Source of the DNA: JABDMD01 sp965203475
GTDB taxonomy: Bacteria; Pseudomonadota; Gammaproteobacteria; UBA4575
Length of the DNA: 64,000 nt
Direction of reading: 5' to 3'
Assembly: GCA_965203475.1 (NCBI GenBank)
Contig: OZ241890.1
Coordinates: 1-64,000 of the forward strand
Of this stretch, positions 1 through 8,008 are shown one piece after another. The stretch's first letter is position 1. The number at the start of each line of letters is the position of its first letter. The translations under genes and the position numbers were made by a program. The notes beneath the pieces were generated by a model that made no database searches, was not told the DNA's origin, and worked only from the letters and a program-made list of their open reading frames with translations.

Positions 1-497
1 TCGGTGGAGTCATGGCACATCTGCAAGCTTTAACTGCAATCGGTTCATCCACCGTTAATTCCTATCGACGTTTATGGGATACCGGATTTTGGGCACCTGT
101 TTTCGCAGACTGGGGTTACCAAAACCGCACCTGTGGTTTACGTGTATCGGCACCAGGAAGATTTGAATATCGATCAGTCGATTCAATGGTGAATCCATAT
201 TTAATGGGAGCTGCCTTATTGAAAGCCTTTGATGATGGTATTAGCAATGATCTAGACCCGGGTGAGCCCGAAGAGCGAAATATTTATGATGCCATGCAAG
301 AGGGAAAGGATGTTACTCGTTTACCCATGTCCTTAGGTGAAGCCTTGGAAGCTTTGGATAATGATGAGGTTATTAAATCATCCATGCCAGATGAAATGTA
401 CAAAGTATTTACCCATTATAAGAATGATGAGTGGGAAAGATTTAATCATACCGTCACCGATTGGGACGTAGAAACTTATTTGGATTACTTGCCATAA
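1..497 (+). CDS. gmaS: Gamma-glutamylmethylamide synthetase, C-terminal part (cut by window edge)
   Basis: This is the C-terminal end of a glutamine-synthetase-fold enzyme, open in frame from base 3 and lacking its own start here; the ATG at 12 is internal. The stretch ALTAIGSSTVNSYRRL matches the conserved core motif of the family, and the ending EWERF...TDWDVETYLDYLP is the usual family terminus. Glutamine synthetase homologues directly upstream of mgsABC are normally gamma-glutamylmethylamide synthetase, which joins methylamine to glutamate using ATP in the cytoplasm. The assignment rests on that context; a true glutamine synthetase cannot be excluded from the C-terminus alone. mgsA follows after 34 bases, so the genes are probably co-transcribed. 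Confidence 0.8.
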   Translation, partial: GGVMAHLQALTAIGSSTVNSYRRLWDTGFWAPVFADWGYQNRTCGLRVSAPGRFEYRSVDSMVNPYLMGAALLKAFDDGISNDLDPGEPEERNIYDAMQEGKDVTRLPMSLGEALEALDNDEVIKSSMPDEMYKVFTHYKNDEWERFNHTVTDWDVETYLDYLP

Positions 498-531
498 CTA
501 TTTAATAAAATATTTAACAGGAGAGTTTGTT

Positions 532-1467
532 ATGTGTGGTATCGCTGGAATGATACATAAAGGTTCGTCAGCCAATATTGGTGAACAGATGACTTCTATG
601 TTGCAAGCCATGAAACACCGTGGTCCAGACTCAACCGGCTTTGCGCTTTATGGGGAAGCAATTAAAAACGAATATATTATTCGTTTTAAAGTTGCAGAAC
701 GCGATGATTTGGATAGTGGTTTTGACATTCATCAAGAAATTGAAGAACGAAAAACTGAAGTTGAAAAACGCTTACGAGAGCTTGGTGTAAATGTTCGTTC
801 AATGGATGAGGCGACTGAATATGCTTATAGGTATGTTTTCTCTTATGAAGGCGATATGAGAAAACTAGCAGACTATATTGAGGATATTGATGGGGTAGAA
901 ATATTATCGTTGGGGAATGCATTGGAGCTTGTTAAAGATTTAGGTGATGCCAATGAAGTAGCTGAGCAATATGAACTTAATTCTTTTACTGGTTCACACG
1001 CTATTGGACATACACGAATGGCCACTGAATCGGATGTAGATATTCGTTCTGCTCACCCCTACTGGGCCTATCCATACAATGATATTTCTGTAGTTCACAA
1101 TGGTCAGTTAACCAACTACTGGAATTTTCGTCGTGCTTTAGAACATAAAGGCCATCGTTTCACTTCTAACTGTGATTCAGAGCTTATTGCGGTGTATATC
1201 GCAGATAAGCTAGAAGAAGGTGTTTCTCTGGAAGATGCCATGCGTCAATCCATTGATGAATTTGATGGTGTGTTTACGTATCTGGTTGCAACGCACGATT
1301 CTTTAGGGTTGGCGAAAGACACGATGGCAGCGAAGCCGATGGTGCTTTATGAAAGTGATGACTTTATTGCAATGGCATCCGAAGAAGTTGCTATTCGAAG
1401 TATTTTCCCACACGAAATTGATACAACGGATCCTTATGAAGGAGAGGTTCGCGTATGGCACAACTAA
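532..1467 (+). CDS. mgsA: N-methylglutamate synthase subunit A (class II glutamine amidotransferase domain)
   Basis: The protein starts MCGIAGM, so Cys2 becomes the N-terminal nucleophile of an Ntn-type class II amidotransferase. HRGPDSTG near residue 29, GHTRMATES near 160 and VHNGQLTNY near 187 are conserved substrate-site motifs. At 311 residues it corresponds to the amidotransferase domain of glutamate synthase encoded as a separate subunit, as in N-methylglutamate synthase. That enzyme makes N-methylglutamate from methylamine or gamma-glutamylmethylamide. It has a good ribosome site (AGGAGAG) before the ATG, and its end overlaps mgsB by 13 bases, which suggests coupled translation. Confidence 0.88.
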   Translation: MCGIAGMIHKGSSANIGEQMTSMLQAMKHRGPDSTGFALYGEAIKNEYIIRFKVAERDDLDSGFDIHQEIEERKTEVEKRLRELGVNVRSMDEATEYAYRYVFSYEGDMRKLADYIEDIDGVEILSLGNALELVKDLGDANEVAEQYELNSFTGSHAIGHTRMATESDVDIRSAHPYWAYPYNDISVVHNGQLTNYWNFRRALEHKGHRFTSNCDSELIAVYIADKLEEGVSLEDAMRQSIDEFDGVFTYLVATHDSLGLAKDTMAAKPMVLYESDDFIAMASEEVAIRSIFPHEIDTTDPYEGEVRVWHN

Positions 1468-2294
1468 AAAAACAATCGTATGAAATGGGGATGCATTCCG
1501 AACAACTTGCGGGGCGTACTCAACAAGTATTCTTTTCTCCTACTGAAGACGAGAATTTTACCTATCCAACTTCTTATGAAGTAGATTTTGATAATGCTGC
1601 GGAATTTGATGCAGCCAACATGCAAATTTTGGACATCAATATAAAGATTCGAGAACTCATGCAAGCTGGGCATGGCACGATTACGGTGAAAAATCCTGGT
1701 GCTAAACATTCATTAGGTGTCGGAATTTTAAATCGACTCAATCTTACTTTTGAAGGAAGCCTTGGTTATTTTGGTTGCGGGCTAATTGATGGGCCCAATG
1801 TACGAATTAACGGTCGTGTTGGTTGGTCTTGTGCTGAAAATATGATGTCGGGAACTGTGATTGTTGAAAAAAATGCCGGCTCGACCTTTGGTGCCGCGCT
1901 TCGAGGTGGTGACTTGGTATGCAAAGGTGATGTGGGTAGTCGCACCGGTATCGATCAAAAAGGCGGAACCATAATCGTAGGTGGGCGAGTAGGTATGAAT
2001 ACAGGATTTATGATGCAACGCGGTCGTATGATTATTTTAGGAGATGCTGGGCCCAATCTTGGCGATTCAATGTATGACGGCACTATATTTATTGCTGGAA
2101 AAATTCAAAGTTTGGGTGTCGATGCAGTTGAAGGCGAAATTACCAACATCGATAAACAATGGTTACAACAAAAACTAGGTATTTACGCTATGGAAATACC
2201 GAATGGCGTGAATAGCATTAAGAAAATTGTTTCCGGCAAACAGCTCTGGAATTACGATAATCTTGAGCCAAATGAAAAGAAACTTGTACTTTAA
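1455..2294 (+). CDS. mgsB: N-methylglutamate synthase subunit B (GXGXG domain)
   Basis: This 279-residue protein has the repeated glycine pattern of the right-handed beta-helix GXGXG domain found at the C-terminus of glutamate synthase large subunits; for example GVGILNRLN, GCGLIDGPNVRINGRVG, GTIIVGGRVGMNTGFM and GRMIILGDAGPN. In N-methylglutamate synthase this domain is a separate structural subunit between the amidotransferase and the FMN subunits. It overlaps the mgsA end by 13 bases and has GGAGAGG just upstream. mgsC follows after 24 bases. Confidence 0.88.
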   Translation: MAQLKKQSYEMGMHSEQLAGRTQQVFFSPTEDENFTYPTSYEVDFDNAAEFDAANMQILDINIKIRELMQAGHGTITVKNPGAKHSLGVGILNRLNLTFEGSLGYFGCGLIDGPNVRINGRVGWSCAENMMSGTVIVEKNAGSTFGAALRGGDLVCKGDVGSRTGIDQKGGTIIVGGRVGMNTGFMMQRGRMIILGDAGPNLGDSMYDGTIFIAGKIQSLGVDAVEGEITNIDKQWLQQKLGIYAMEIPNGVNSIKKIVSGKQLWNYDNLEPNEKKLVL

Positions 2295-2318
2295 TATTTT
2301 AACTAGAGAGATTCGGTA

Positions 2319-3707
2319 ATGGTCGCACCAAAACAAAAAGATGTTCATCAAGAATTGTCAGAAACCAAACCAGAATTAGATCGCGATACCAATAACTTGG
2401 GAACAAGTTTTATGTTCCCGCCCAATGTAATTGATGACATACATGTTAAATCTGAGCTGGGTCGATATCGGATGCGCGGATTTTCTTTATTTAAGAAAAT
2501 TCCAAGCTGGGATGATTTAACATTTTTACCAGGAACCTTAACGCGTTTCGTGATTGAAGGGTATCGTGAAAAATGTTTAACCAAAACGGTAATTGGCCCG
2601 CGAGCAAAACGACCGTTAGAGCTTGATATTCCGGTATACATTACCGGCATGAGTTTTGGTGCATTAAGTTATGAAGCAAAGACTGCATTGGCCAGAGGCG
2701 CAACGATGGCAGGTTCTGCTACTTGTTCCGGCGAGGGCGGAATGATTCCGGATGAAAGACGTTATTCGGAAAAGTGGTATTACCAGTGTATACAGTCGCG
2801 CTATGGGTTTAATCCTCATCATTTGCGTTTAGCAGATGCTGTTGAATTTTTTATTGGTCAAGGATGCAAGGTGGGCATGGGAGGTCATTTAATGGGCCAA
2901 AAAGTTACAGATCAAGTGGCTGAAATGAGATCCTTGCCGGCAGGAATTGATCAACGTTCACCGGCACGTCACCCCGATTGGTTGGGGCCTGATGATTTAG
3001 CAATAAAGATTCAGGAAATTCGAGAAGCGACCAATTGGGAGATCCCAATCCAATTAAAATTAGGTGCCGCTCGTTGTTACGACGATGTACGTATGGCCGT
3101 GAAAACGGATCCAGACTCTATATATATTGATGGCATGGAAGGTGGTACCGGCGCAGGTCCACATTTAGCAACCGAGGATACTGGAATTCCAGGTATTGCA
3201 GCGATTCGACAAGCCAGACGTGCGATTGATGATTTAGGTAAAACTGGGGAAATTTCTTTGATCTATGCTGGTGGGATTCGAAACGGTGCGGACGTTGCTA
3301 AGGCTTTGGCGCTGGGTGCTGATGCAATCGCGATTGGGCATAGTTCATTAATGGCTTTGAATTGTAATAAAGATATTCCGGAGGCTAATTATCAAAAAGA
3401 AATGGGTGTTACACCTGGCTTCTGTTATCACTGCCATACGGGTCGTTGTCCAGTGGGTGTTGCAACACAGGATCCAAAACTGCGTGCACGCTTAAACCCT
3501 GATGAAGCTGCCGAACGCGTATATAACTTTTTACATACCTTAACGATTGAAGCGCAATTGTTTGCACGAGCCTGTGCCAAAACCAATGTACATTCTTTAG
3601 AACCCGAAGATTTGGCAGCCTTAACCATGGAGGCTTCTGCAATGGCACAAGTTCCCTTAGCGGGTACCCAGCACACTGTAGGGCGGCCCGATATGACAAG
3701 ATTTTAG
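2319..3707 (+). CDS. mgsC: N-methylglutamate synthase subunit C (FMN-binding glutamate synthase domain)
   Basis: This 462-residue protein is the FMN/iron-sulfur catalytic domain of glutamate synthase type. ITGMSFGALSYEAK, IQLKLGAARCYDD, IDGMEGGTGAGP and IYAGGIRNGADVAKALALGADA form the TIM-barrel FMN and 2-iminoglutarate site. A cysteine group CYHCHTGRCPVGVATQ near residues 368-380 is in the place of the [3Fe-4S] ligands. With MgsA and MgsB it should form cytoplasmic N-methylglutamate synthase. The next gene starts 10 bases downstream. Confidence 0.9.
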   Translation: MVAPKQKDVHQELSETKPELDRDTNNLGTSFMFPPNVIDDIHVKSELGRYRMRGFSLFKKIPSWDDLTFLPGTLTRFVIEGYREKCLTKTVIGPRAKRPLELDIPVYITGMSFGALSYEAKTALARGATMAGSATCSGEGGMIPDERRYSEKWYYQCIQSRYGFNPHHLRLADAVEFFIGQGCKVGMGGHLMGQKVTDQVAEMRSLPAGIDQRSPARHPDWLGPDDLAIKIQEIREATNWEIPIQLKLGAARCYDDVRMAVKTDPDSIYIDGMEGGTGAGPHLATEDTGIPGIAAIRQARRAIDDLGKTGEISLIYAGGIRNGADVAKALALGADAIAIGHSSLMALNCNKDIPEANYQKEMGVTPGFCYHCHTGRCPVGVATQDPKLRARLNPDEAAERVYNFLHTLTIEAQLFARACAKTNVHSLEPEDLAALTMEASAMAQVPLAGTQHTVGRPDMTRF

Positions 3708-3717
3708 GAGATTAATT

Positions 3718-4104
3718 ATGCCAAAGACAGATGTAGACCAATTTATTACTGGTTCAGGTGTAGATAGCGATCGTGAAAAAATGATCGGTCAACATATTGG
3801 TTATCGATATGATGTAAATCTTGTACCAGACATGAATCGAGTGACTCCTTTTTTACAAAAGTATATGGAGATTATGGGTTGGAAAGATTTAAATTGGTTA
3901 GAAGATGTGCATATGGGTTATGAAGAACAACGACCCGCAGTGTTTGATCGAAATATTAACGGTTGGGTTACCATTCCAGAAGGCATCGATTTACCTGACA
4001 ATCAACAGGATCGCGACATGTTGGCACGAGAGCTGTTAGTAAAATTTCAAATGTCACCGAATCATCCATTGGTAGATCTTAAAAAAGCCTACGCAAAATT
4101 CTAG
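3718..4104 (+). CDS. Unrecognised 128-residue protein in the mgs operon
   Basis: I do not recognise this family. The protein is soluble, acidic and rich in aromatic residues (GWKDLNWLEDVHMGYEEQRPAVFD), with no signal peptide, membrane segment or cysteine. It starts 10 bases after mgsC with GGAG in the gap, so it is almost certainly made from the same mRNA. Position suggests a small accessory or regulatory partner of N-methylglutamate synthase, but nothing in the sequence itself shows a function. Confidence 0.7.
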   Translation: MPKTDVDQFITGSGVDSDREKMIGQHIGYRYDVNLVPDMNRVTPFLQKYMEIMGWKDLNWLEDVHMGYEEQRPAVFDRNINGWVTIPEGIDLPDNQQDRDMLARELLVKFQMSPNHPLVDLKKAYAKF

Positions 4105-4161
4105 CTTTAGGAACCTCTGATTTATCTTGTTATTCAGTGATTCCTTCCGCAATTATAGAAA

Positions 4162-4761
4162 GTGAAATCTGAAGGTTTATCTAAAGAATTGGATGCGTAT
4201 GCAATCGCCATTCGTAATCATTTTTTGGCCTGGCAATGCAGGCAGCGACAATTTTTAATTCGCCAAGATGCAGGGCGTCCAAGTCCTGCTATTCGTCCTC
4301 GTGTTTTAGTCAACAATGAATCACTGGCACAGATCATTGTTATTTTTAATAAACTTAATTCGACAATTATTACACAAGAATTTCGACATATGGTATTGAA
4401 AACGAATGATCCTGCAGATCGATATCATGCGGCATTGAAGAAACTCGCAGCTGCTCATTACCAACATCCACAAGAGTTTTCAGATTGTTTAACTGCATTG
4501 TTTAGTGCTGGTTCAACACTTGCGAATCAATTATTATGTGCTAATGCTTGTGAATTAGAATTTGACTATCAAAGTCAATATTATCGATTCCTTTGCAGAA
4601 TAGAAAACTTACCTGAACACCACACGGACTATCAGGCAACGTATTGGCACAATCGACTATTTAATCCTGCGATGCCATCAGGTGTGCGAGTGTTGCAGTT
4701 TATTCCAAATTGGAATCATGCAAAAGCTAATCCATTGCCGAATGAATTGGCCTCTCAATAA
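4162..4761 (+). CDS. Unrecognised 199-residue protein, GTG start
   Basis: The frame opens with GTG four bases after an in-frame TAG, and no ATG lies near the N-terminus, so GTG is the only reasonable start. The product is a predicted soluble, mostly helical cytoplasmic protein with no signal peptide and no motif I know. It lies 57 bases after the previous mgs-operon gene on the same strand and ends 13 bases from a convergent cupin gene with no clear terminator between them. The function is unknown; position suggests a role connected to methylated-amine use. Confidence 0.6.
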   Translation: MKSEGLSKELDAYAIAIRNHFLAWQCRQRQFLIRQDAGRPSPAIRPRVLVNNESLAQIIVIFNKLNSTIITQEFRHMVLKTNDPADRYHAALKKLAAAHYQHPQEFSDCLTALFSAGSTLANQLLCANACELEFDYQSQYYRFLCRIENLPEHHTDYQATYWHNRLFNPAMPSGVRVLQFIPNWNHAKANPLPNELASQ

Positions 4762-4774
4762 CTACTAAAGAATT

Positions 4775-5125
4775 TTACAATTCGCCATCTTTTCGCTGCC
4801 CTACATAAAATGCAGTGCCTGAAGAGTTAGAGGTAAAAGTAATTGTAGTGCCACTGTCAAAATAAACCACGTCGCCGGGATGTAAAGTAACTGTTTGACC
4901 ACCTTTTTCTGAAAGTGTCATTTCACCTTCTAACATTATTTTGCATTCATCATAGCTGTAGGTATATTCCAAAGGATTGCCTGATTCCATTTTAAAAAAC
5001 CCGCATGTAATAGGCGCATTAGCATTATTTGAAGAAGTGGTATCTTGTAAGTATGCATTAATACCTTCAATGCCTAGAGATGCTATTTCTTTTGATTGAG
5101 CTTTTTCAAAATATTTCATCGCCAT
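4775..5125 (-). CDS. Small cytoplasmic cupin (EutQ-like)
   Basis: This 116-residue protein is a single-domain cupin, with PITCGFFKMESG, YTYSYDECKIMLEGEMTLSE and HPGDVVYFDSGTTITFTSNS forming the beta-barrel strands. The pattern DE-KIMLEGEMT followed by PGD resembles EutQ-type cupins. It has no signal peptide. A closely similar paralogue with an added signal peptide lies at 20287-20721, and both end in a GQR-plus-acidic-tail sequence. ATG at 5125 has AAGGA upstream; a second ATG two codons later is possible. Enzymatic function is unknown. Confidence 0.75.
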   Translation of the reverse strand: MAMKYFEKAQSKEIASLGIEGINAYLQDTTSSNNANAPITCGFFKMESGNPLEYTYSYDECKIMLEGEMTLSEKGGQTVTLHPGDVVYFDSGTTITFTSNSSGTAFYVGQRKDGEL

Positions 5126-5526
5126 TTTATTTTTCCTTATTTTATCGTCTTTAAATTAGGAGAACTTACCACGTAATGTTCTATGAGTTAATTTTAAACC
5201 AGATAACATTTCATTAACAAAATAAAACAACATCAATATGGGCTCGTACAATGCGAAAACAATTTAATTACTTTTATAGATTGATCAAAATATGATCTAT
5301 TTGACTTTTCATTTAACTCATGTGAGCAAACACTTACTAATTAAGTACTTATTATTAGTTAGAAAAATATTTTTTATCATTCTTTTTTATTCTAAGTATG
5401 CAGTAATTAGTTGTTTAAACGTGGTTTAAAATGCACAATAAAATGTTAAGCAAAACCATATCCTAAAGCTTGCAAGCTATTAGCGTACTAAATGCTGACC
5501 ATTAAAATTATAAGAGGGCATTTACT
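5126..5526. promoter_or_regulatory. AT-rich intergenic region between divergent cupin and amt genes
   Basis: No gene is visible in these 401 bases. The stretch must hold the divergent promoters of the cupin (-) and the ammonium transporter (+). An interrupted palindrome with arms ACTAAT/ATTAGT around a TAAGTACTTA core spans 5336-5359 and could be an operator. No convincing sigma-70 or sigma-54 promoter could be assigned by eye. Confidence 0.35.
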
Positions 5527-6927
5527 ATGACAGATTCACTCGAATCACTCACCATTATTTTTACAGAATTTTATTACTGGACTACAGTTGTACTGATGTT
5601 TTTAATCCATGTTGGGTTTTGTATGTACGAGGTTGGAGTTTCCCGGCGGAGAAATCATTTACATACATTGATGAAAAACGTAATGGTAATTCCCGTTGTT
5701 ACACTTTCTTTTTTCTTTTTTGGTTGGTGGATTTATTTCGCTTTTCCACATGGCCCAGGAATTATGGGCGGATTACAGGATGCTGCACATGCTGTTGCAT
5801 GGAGTGAACTGATGGGTATGCATTTGGGTGGTGCTTCTGGTCAAGAGGCACTAGCTGTAAGTGATACCGCTTATTGGGCCCGAATCAATGGCGTGTTTTG
5901 GGCGGCATTTTTATTATTTTCATGGACTGCTGCATCGATCGTGTCTGGTTCGGTAATAGAAAGAATTCAATCAGGTTCATTTTGGGTGCTTGCAGTATTA
6001 ATTGGGTCATTATTTTGGATCATTGACGCTTCGTGGGGCTGGCATTGGGATGGCTGGATGGTGCACAAGCTTGGTTACCATGATGCATATGCTTCAGGAG
6101 TGATTCATGCTGTCGCAGGAGGGTTTGCGCTAGGGGTTTTAAAAGTTCTTGGTCCCCGAATTGGCAAATTTAGAAAGGATGGTACGCCACGAAATATACC
6201 TCCTCAAAATCCTTGGTTGGTATGCGTAGGCTTATTTTTAATATTTACAGGATTTTGGGGCTTTTACGCAGCATGCAATATTCCAATCATTGATTTTCTT
6301 GGTGGGGATATGCTGGATATTGAAGGTAAAAGTTATTTTACAGCTACAAATATTTATTTAGCGCCTACAACGTTATCGGGAATTACTTTTAATTTCTTAC
6401 TTGCGTTATCTGCAGGATTTTTAACAGGCTATATTGTCTCTAAGGGCGATCCTTTTTGGGCGTTTTCATGTGGACTTGCCGGTCTCATTGCATCTTCTGC
6501 AGGAAATGATCTGTATCACCCCATTCAAGCGATGATCATTTCAAGTGTAGGAGCCATTGTTGCCTATAAAATGCATTATTGGGTTGAGCGAAAATTTAAA
6601 ATTGATGATGCCGTAGGCGCTTGTGCCGTACATGGGTATGCTGGCTTTTTTGGTGTTATAGCCGCAGGGTTTGTATTGTGGGGCTATCCAGCATCACCTT
6701 TTGAAGGTTATGTCGCAATTACACCATGGGGTCAGTTCATTGGGGCTGTCATCATGTTCTTTGTATTAGGATTTATTCCTGGTCTCATTGTGGCCAAAAT
6801 TTTAAATAGCTTGGGAATTTTGCGAATTCCTAAAGATGTTGAGTTAGCGGGCTTAGATATTTCTGCAGAAATGTTAAGTGATCAAGAATTTGCGGAAATA
6901 GAAAAAGCTTTACGAGAGGAGTGTTAA
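5527..6927 (+). CDS. amt: Ammonium/methylammonium transporter family protein
   Basis: A 466-residue inner-membrane protein of the Amt/Mep/Rh family with about eleven hydrophobic segments. The N-terminal signature VGFCMYEVGVSRRRNHLHTLMKN, the first pore histidine region DAYASGVIHAVAGG and the second one VGACAVHGYAGFFGV are visible. It is more divergent than standard AmtB: SRRRN replaces the usual RSKN, and WGWHWDGW is unusual. Placed between mgs and mgd genes, it could carry methylammonium or recover ammonium released from amine oxidation. GAGGG lies 5-9 bases before the ATG. A 63-residue membrane protein follows in the same direction. Confidence 0.85.
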   Translation: MTDSLESLTIIFTEFYYWTTVVLMFLIHVGFCMYEVGVSRRRNHLHTLMKNVMVIPVVTLSFFFFGWWIYFAFPHGPGIMGGLQDAAHAVAWSELMGMHLGGASGQEALAVSDTAYWARINGVFWAAFLLFSWTAASIVSGSVIERIQSGSFWVLAVLIGSLFWIIDASWGWHWDGWMVHKLGYHDAYASGVIHAVAGGFALGVLKVLGPRIGKFRKDGTPRNIPPQNPWLVCVGLFLIFTGFWGFYAACNIPIIDFLGGDMLDIEGKSYFTATNIYLAPTTLSGITFNFLLALSAGFLTGYIVSKGDPFWAFSCGLAGLIASSAGNDLYHPIQAMIISSVGAIVAYKMHYWVERKFKIDDAVGACAVHGYAGFFGVIAAGFVLWGYPASPFEGYVAITPWGQFIGAVIMFFVLGFIPGLIVAKILNSLGILRIPKDVELAGLDISAEMLSDQEFAEIEKALREEC

Positions 6928-6961
6928 GCGTATTCATTTAAAATGAATTTGGAGGGTTAGT

Positions 6962-7153
6962 ATGTCTACCGGAATTGAAAGTTATGAAAATATTGACCAG
7001 TTAGGCGCAATTTATCCTATGGCAGGTAGTGAAGTTATTCTAGTTGTTATTGGTATTTTGTTTTGGCTAGGTTGTCATATTTGGAGAATTGTTACCGAAA
7101 AACATGAACACGATGAAATTATTAAATGCGCAAATAAGAAAAAGAATTTATAA
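6962..7153 (+). CDS. Small single-span membrane protein after amt
   Basis: A 63-residue protein with one hydrophobic helix (about residues 22-42, SEVILVVIGILFWLGCHIW) and a charged C-terminus. It starts 34 bases after amt and has GGAGGG before its ATG. I do not recognise the family. Position and translation signal make it a likely real gene, perhaps an accessory to the transporter. Confidence 0.6.
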   Translation: MSTGIESYENIDQLGAIYPMAGSEVILVVIGILFWLGCHIWRIVTEKHEHDEIIKCANKKKNL

Positions 7154-7181
7154 ATTATTATTCAATAAACTTTTATTATTT

Positions 7182-7283
7182 TTAGCAATCAAGGACATTT
7201 TCTCGTTCCCAATCTGTAATATGTGATGAGAATTCATCCCATTCCTGCATTTTTAATTTAACAAATGCATTTTTATAACATTC
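7182..7283 (-). pseudogene. Remnant of a glutamine-synthetase-family gene (last 33 codons)
   Basis: Read on the minus strand, 33 codons between an in-frame stop at the upstream end and a TAA give a typical C-terminus of a glutamine-synthetase homologue: VKLKMQEWDEF...ITDWERENVLDC. It aligns with the end of gmaS in this window (EWERF...TDWDVETYLDYLP), but its ending is of another subtype. It lies 27 bases past the mgdD stop in the same direction, where a third enzyme gene of the pathway could once have been. No start or N-terminal sequence is present, because mgdD occupies the upstream bases. Confidence 0.75.
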
Positions 7284-7310
7284 TTAGATTACATTCGAGT
7301 TAATATTTTA

Positions 7311-8006
7311 TCATGGCTCAAGTGAGGAATACCCAACAGATGCCCCATTAAATTCTTGAAATGCGTCCTTTAGGCATTGCCACATATATTGGGTTGATGC
7401 GCTATCGAATAGTAAATGAAATGCCGGAATTTCATTTACATCATCTCGAATAATAATTCCATTCATACGCGCCACGGAGGTTTGTGCAATTGCGTTATTA
7501 GGAAAATTTTTGGCGCGTAAGTCAATCCCACAAATTTTTGCAAACATTTCACGCGCAAATTTCCCAGTGATATAAAACCATGCAGATGAATCGTAACGAG
7601 GCACAGAGTAGACTTGTGCAGGACTCATTTGCTGCTGTTTTAATTCGATTATCTTACATTCGCTCGTTTTGCTTCGAATATTGTTTAACAACAGTACTTC
7701 AGAATCAGCCAAACGTGCTACCAACATCCCATTGGGTTGTTTATAGGCAGCATTATTTTTATCACCTATTACTATATCGATTGAAGTAAGCCATTGGATT
7801 GCGGAACTTCCTTTAAAACCTATTCGTGGTAAAGCACACAAATCAATTACACTCAATTGTTCAATACTTTTTCTTTCCTGTTCTGTATCAGCATAATTTT
7901 GTACTATGCACGTATCTCCGTACTGTATAAATTCAGCGCCTTCAGAAAGTAAGGTCCGATAATGAGGGCTTCGTGTTAAAAAATTTGAAGGTAAAAGATT
8001 TGACAT
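7311..8006 (-). CDS. mgdD: N-methylglutamate dehydrogenase subunit D (sarcosine-oxidase gamma-like)
   Basis: A 231-residue protein resembling the gamma subunit of heterotetrameric sarcosine oxidase, a folate-binding GcvT-like fold without strong motifs; LCALPRIGFKGSSAIQWL is the recognisable part. It starts 2 bases after mgdC in the same direction, the normal order of mgdABCD. The subunit helps build the cytoplasmic complex that oxidises N-methylglutamate to glutamate, passing the methyl carbon to tetrahydrofolate. The assignment depends strongly on position. Confidence 0.82.
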   Translation of the reverse strand: MSNLLPSNFLTRSPHYRTLLSEGAEFIQYGDTCIVQNYADTEQERKSIEQLSVIDLCALPRIGFKGSSAIQWLTSIDIVIGDKNNAAYKQPNGMLVARLADSEVLLLNNIRSKTSECKIIELKQQQMSPAQVYSVPRYDSSAWFYITGKFAREMFAKICGIDLRAKNFPNNAIAQTSVARMNGIIIRDDVNEIPAFHLLFDSASTQYMWQCLKDAFQEFNGASVGYSSLEP

Positions 8007-8008
8007 TG

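Noticed and set aside
5241..5254. GG-N10-GC pattern like a sigma-54 promoter upstream of amt
   Set aside because: The flanking bases differ from the TGGCAC/TTGC consensus and the site is 270 bases from the start codon; such a pattern occurs by chance.
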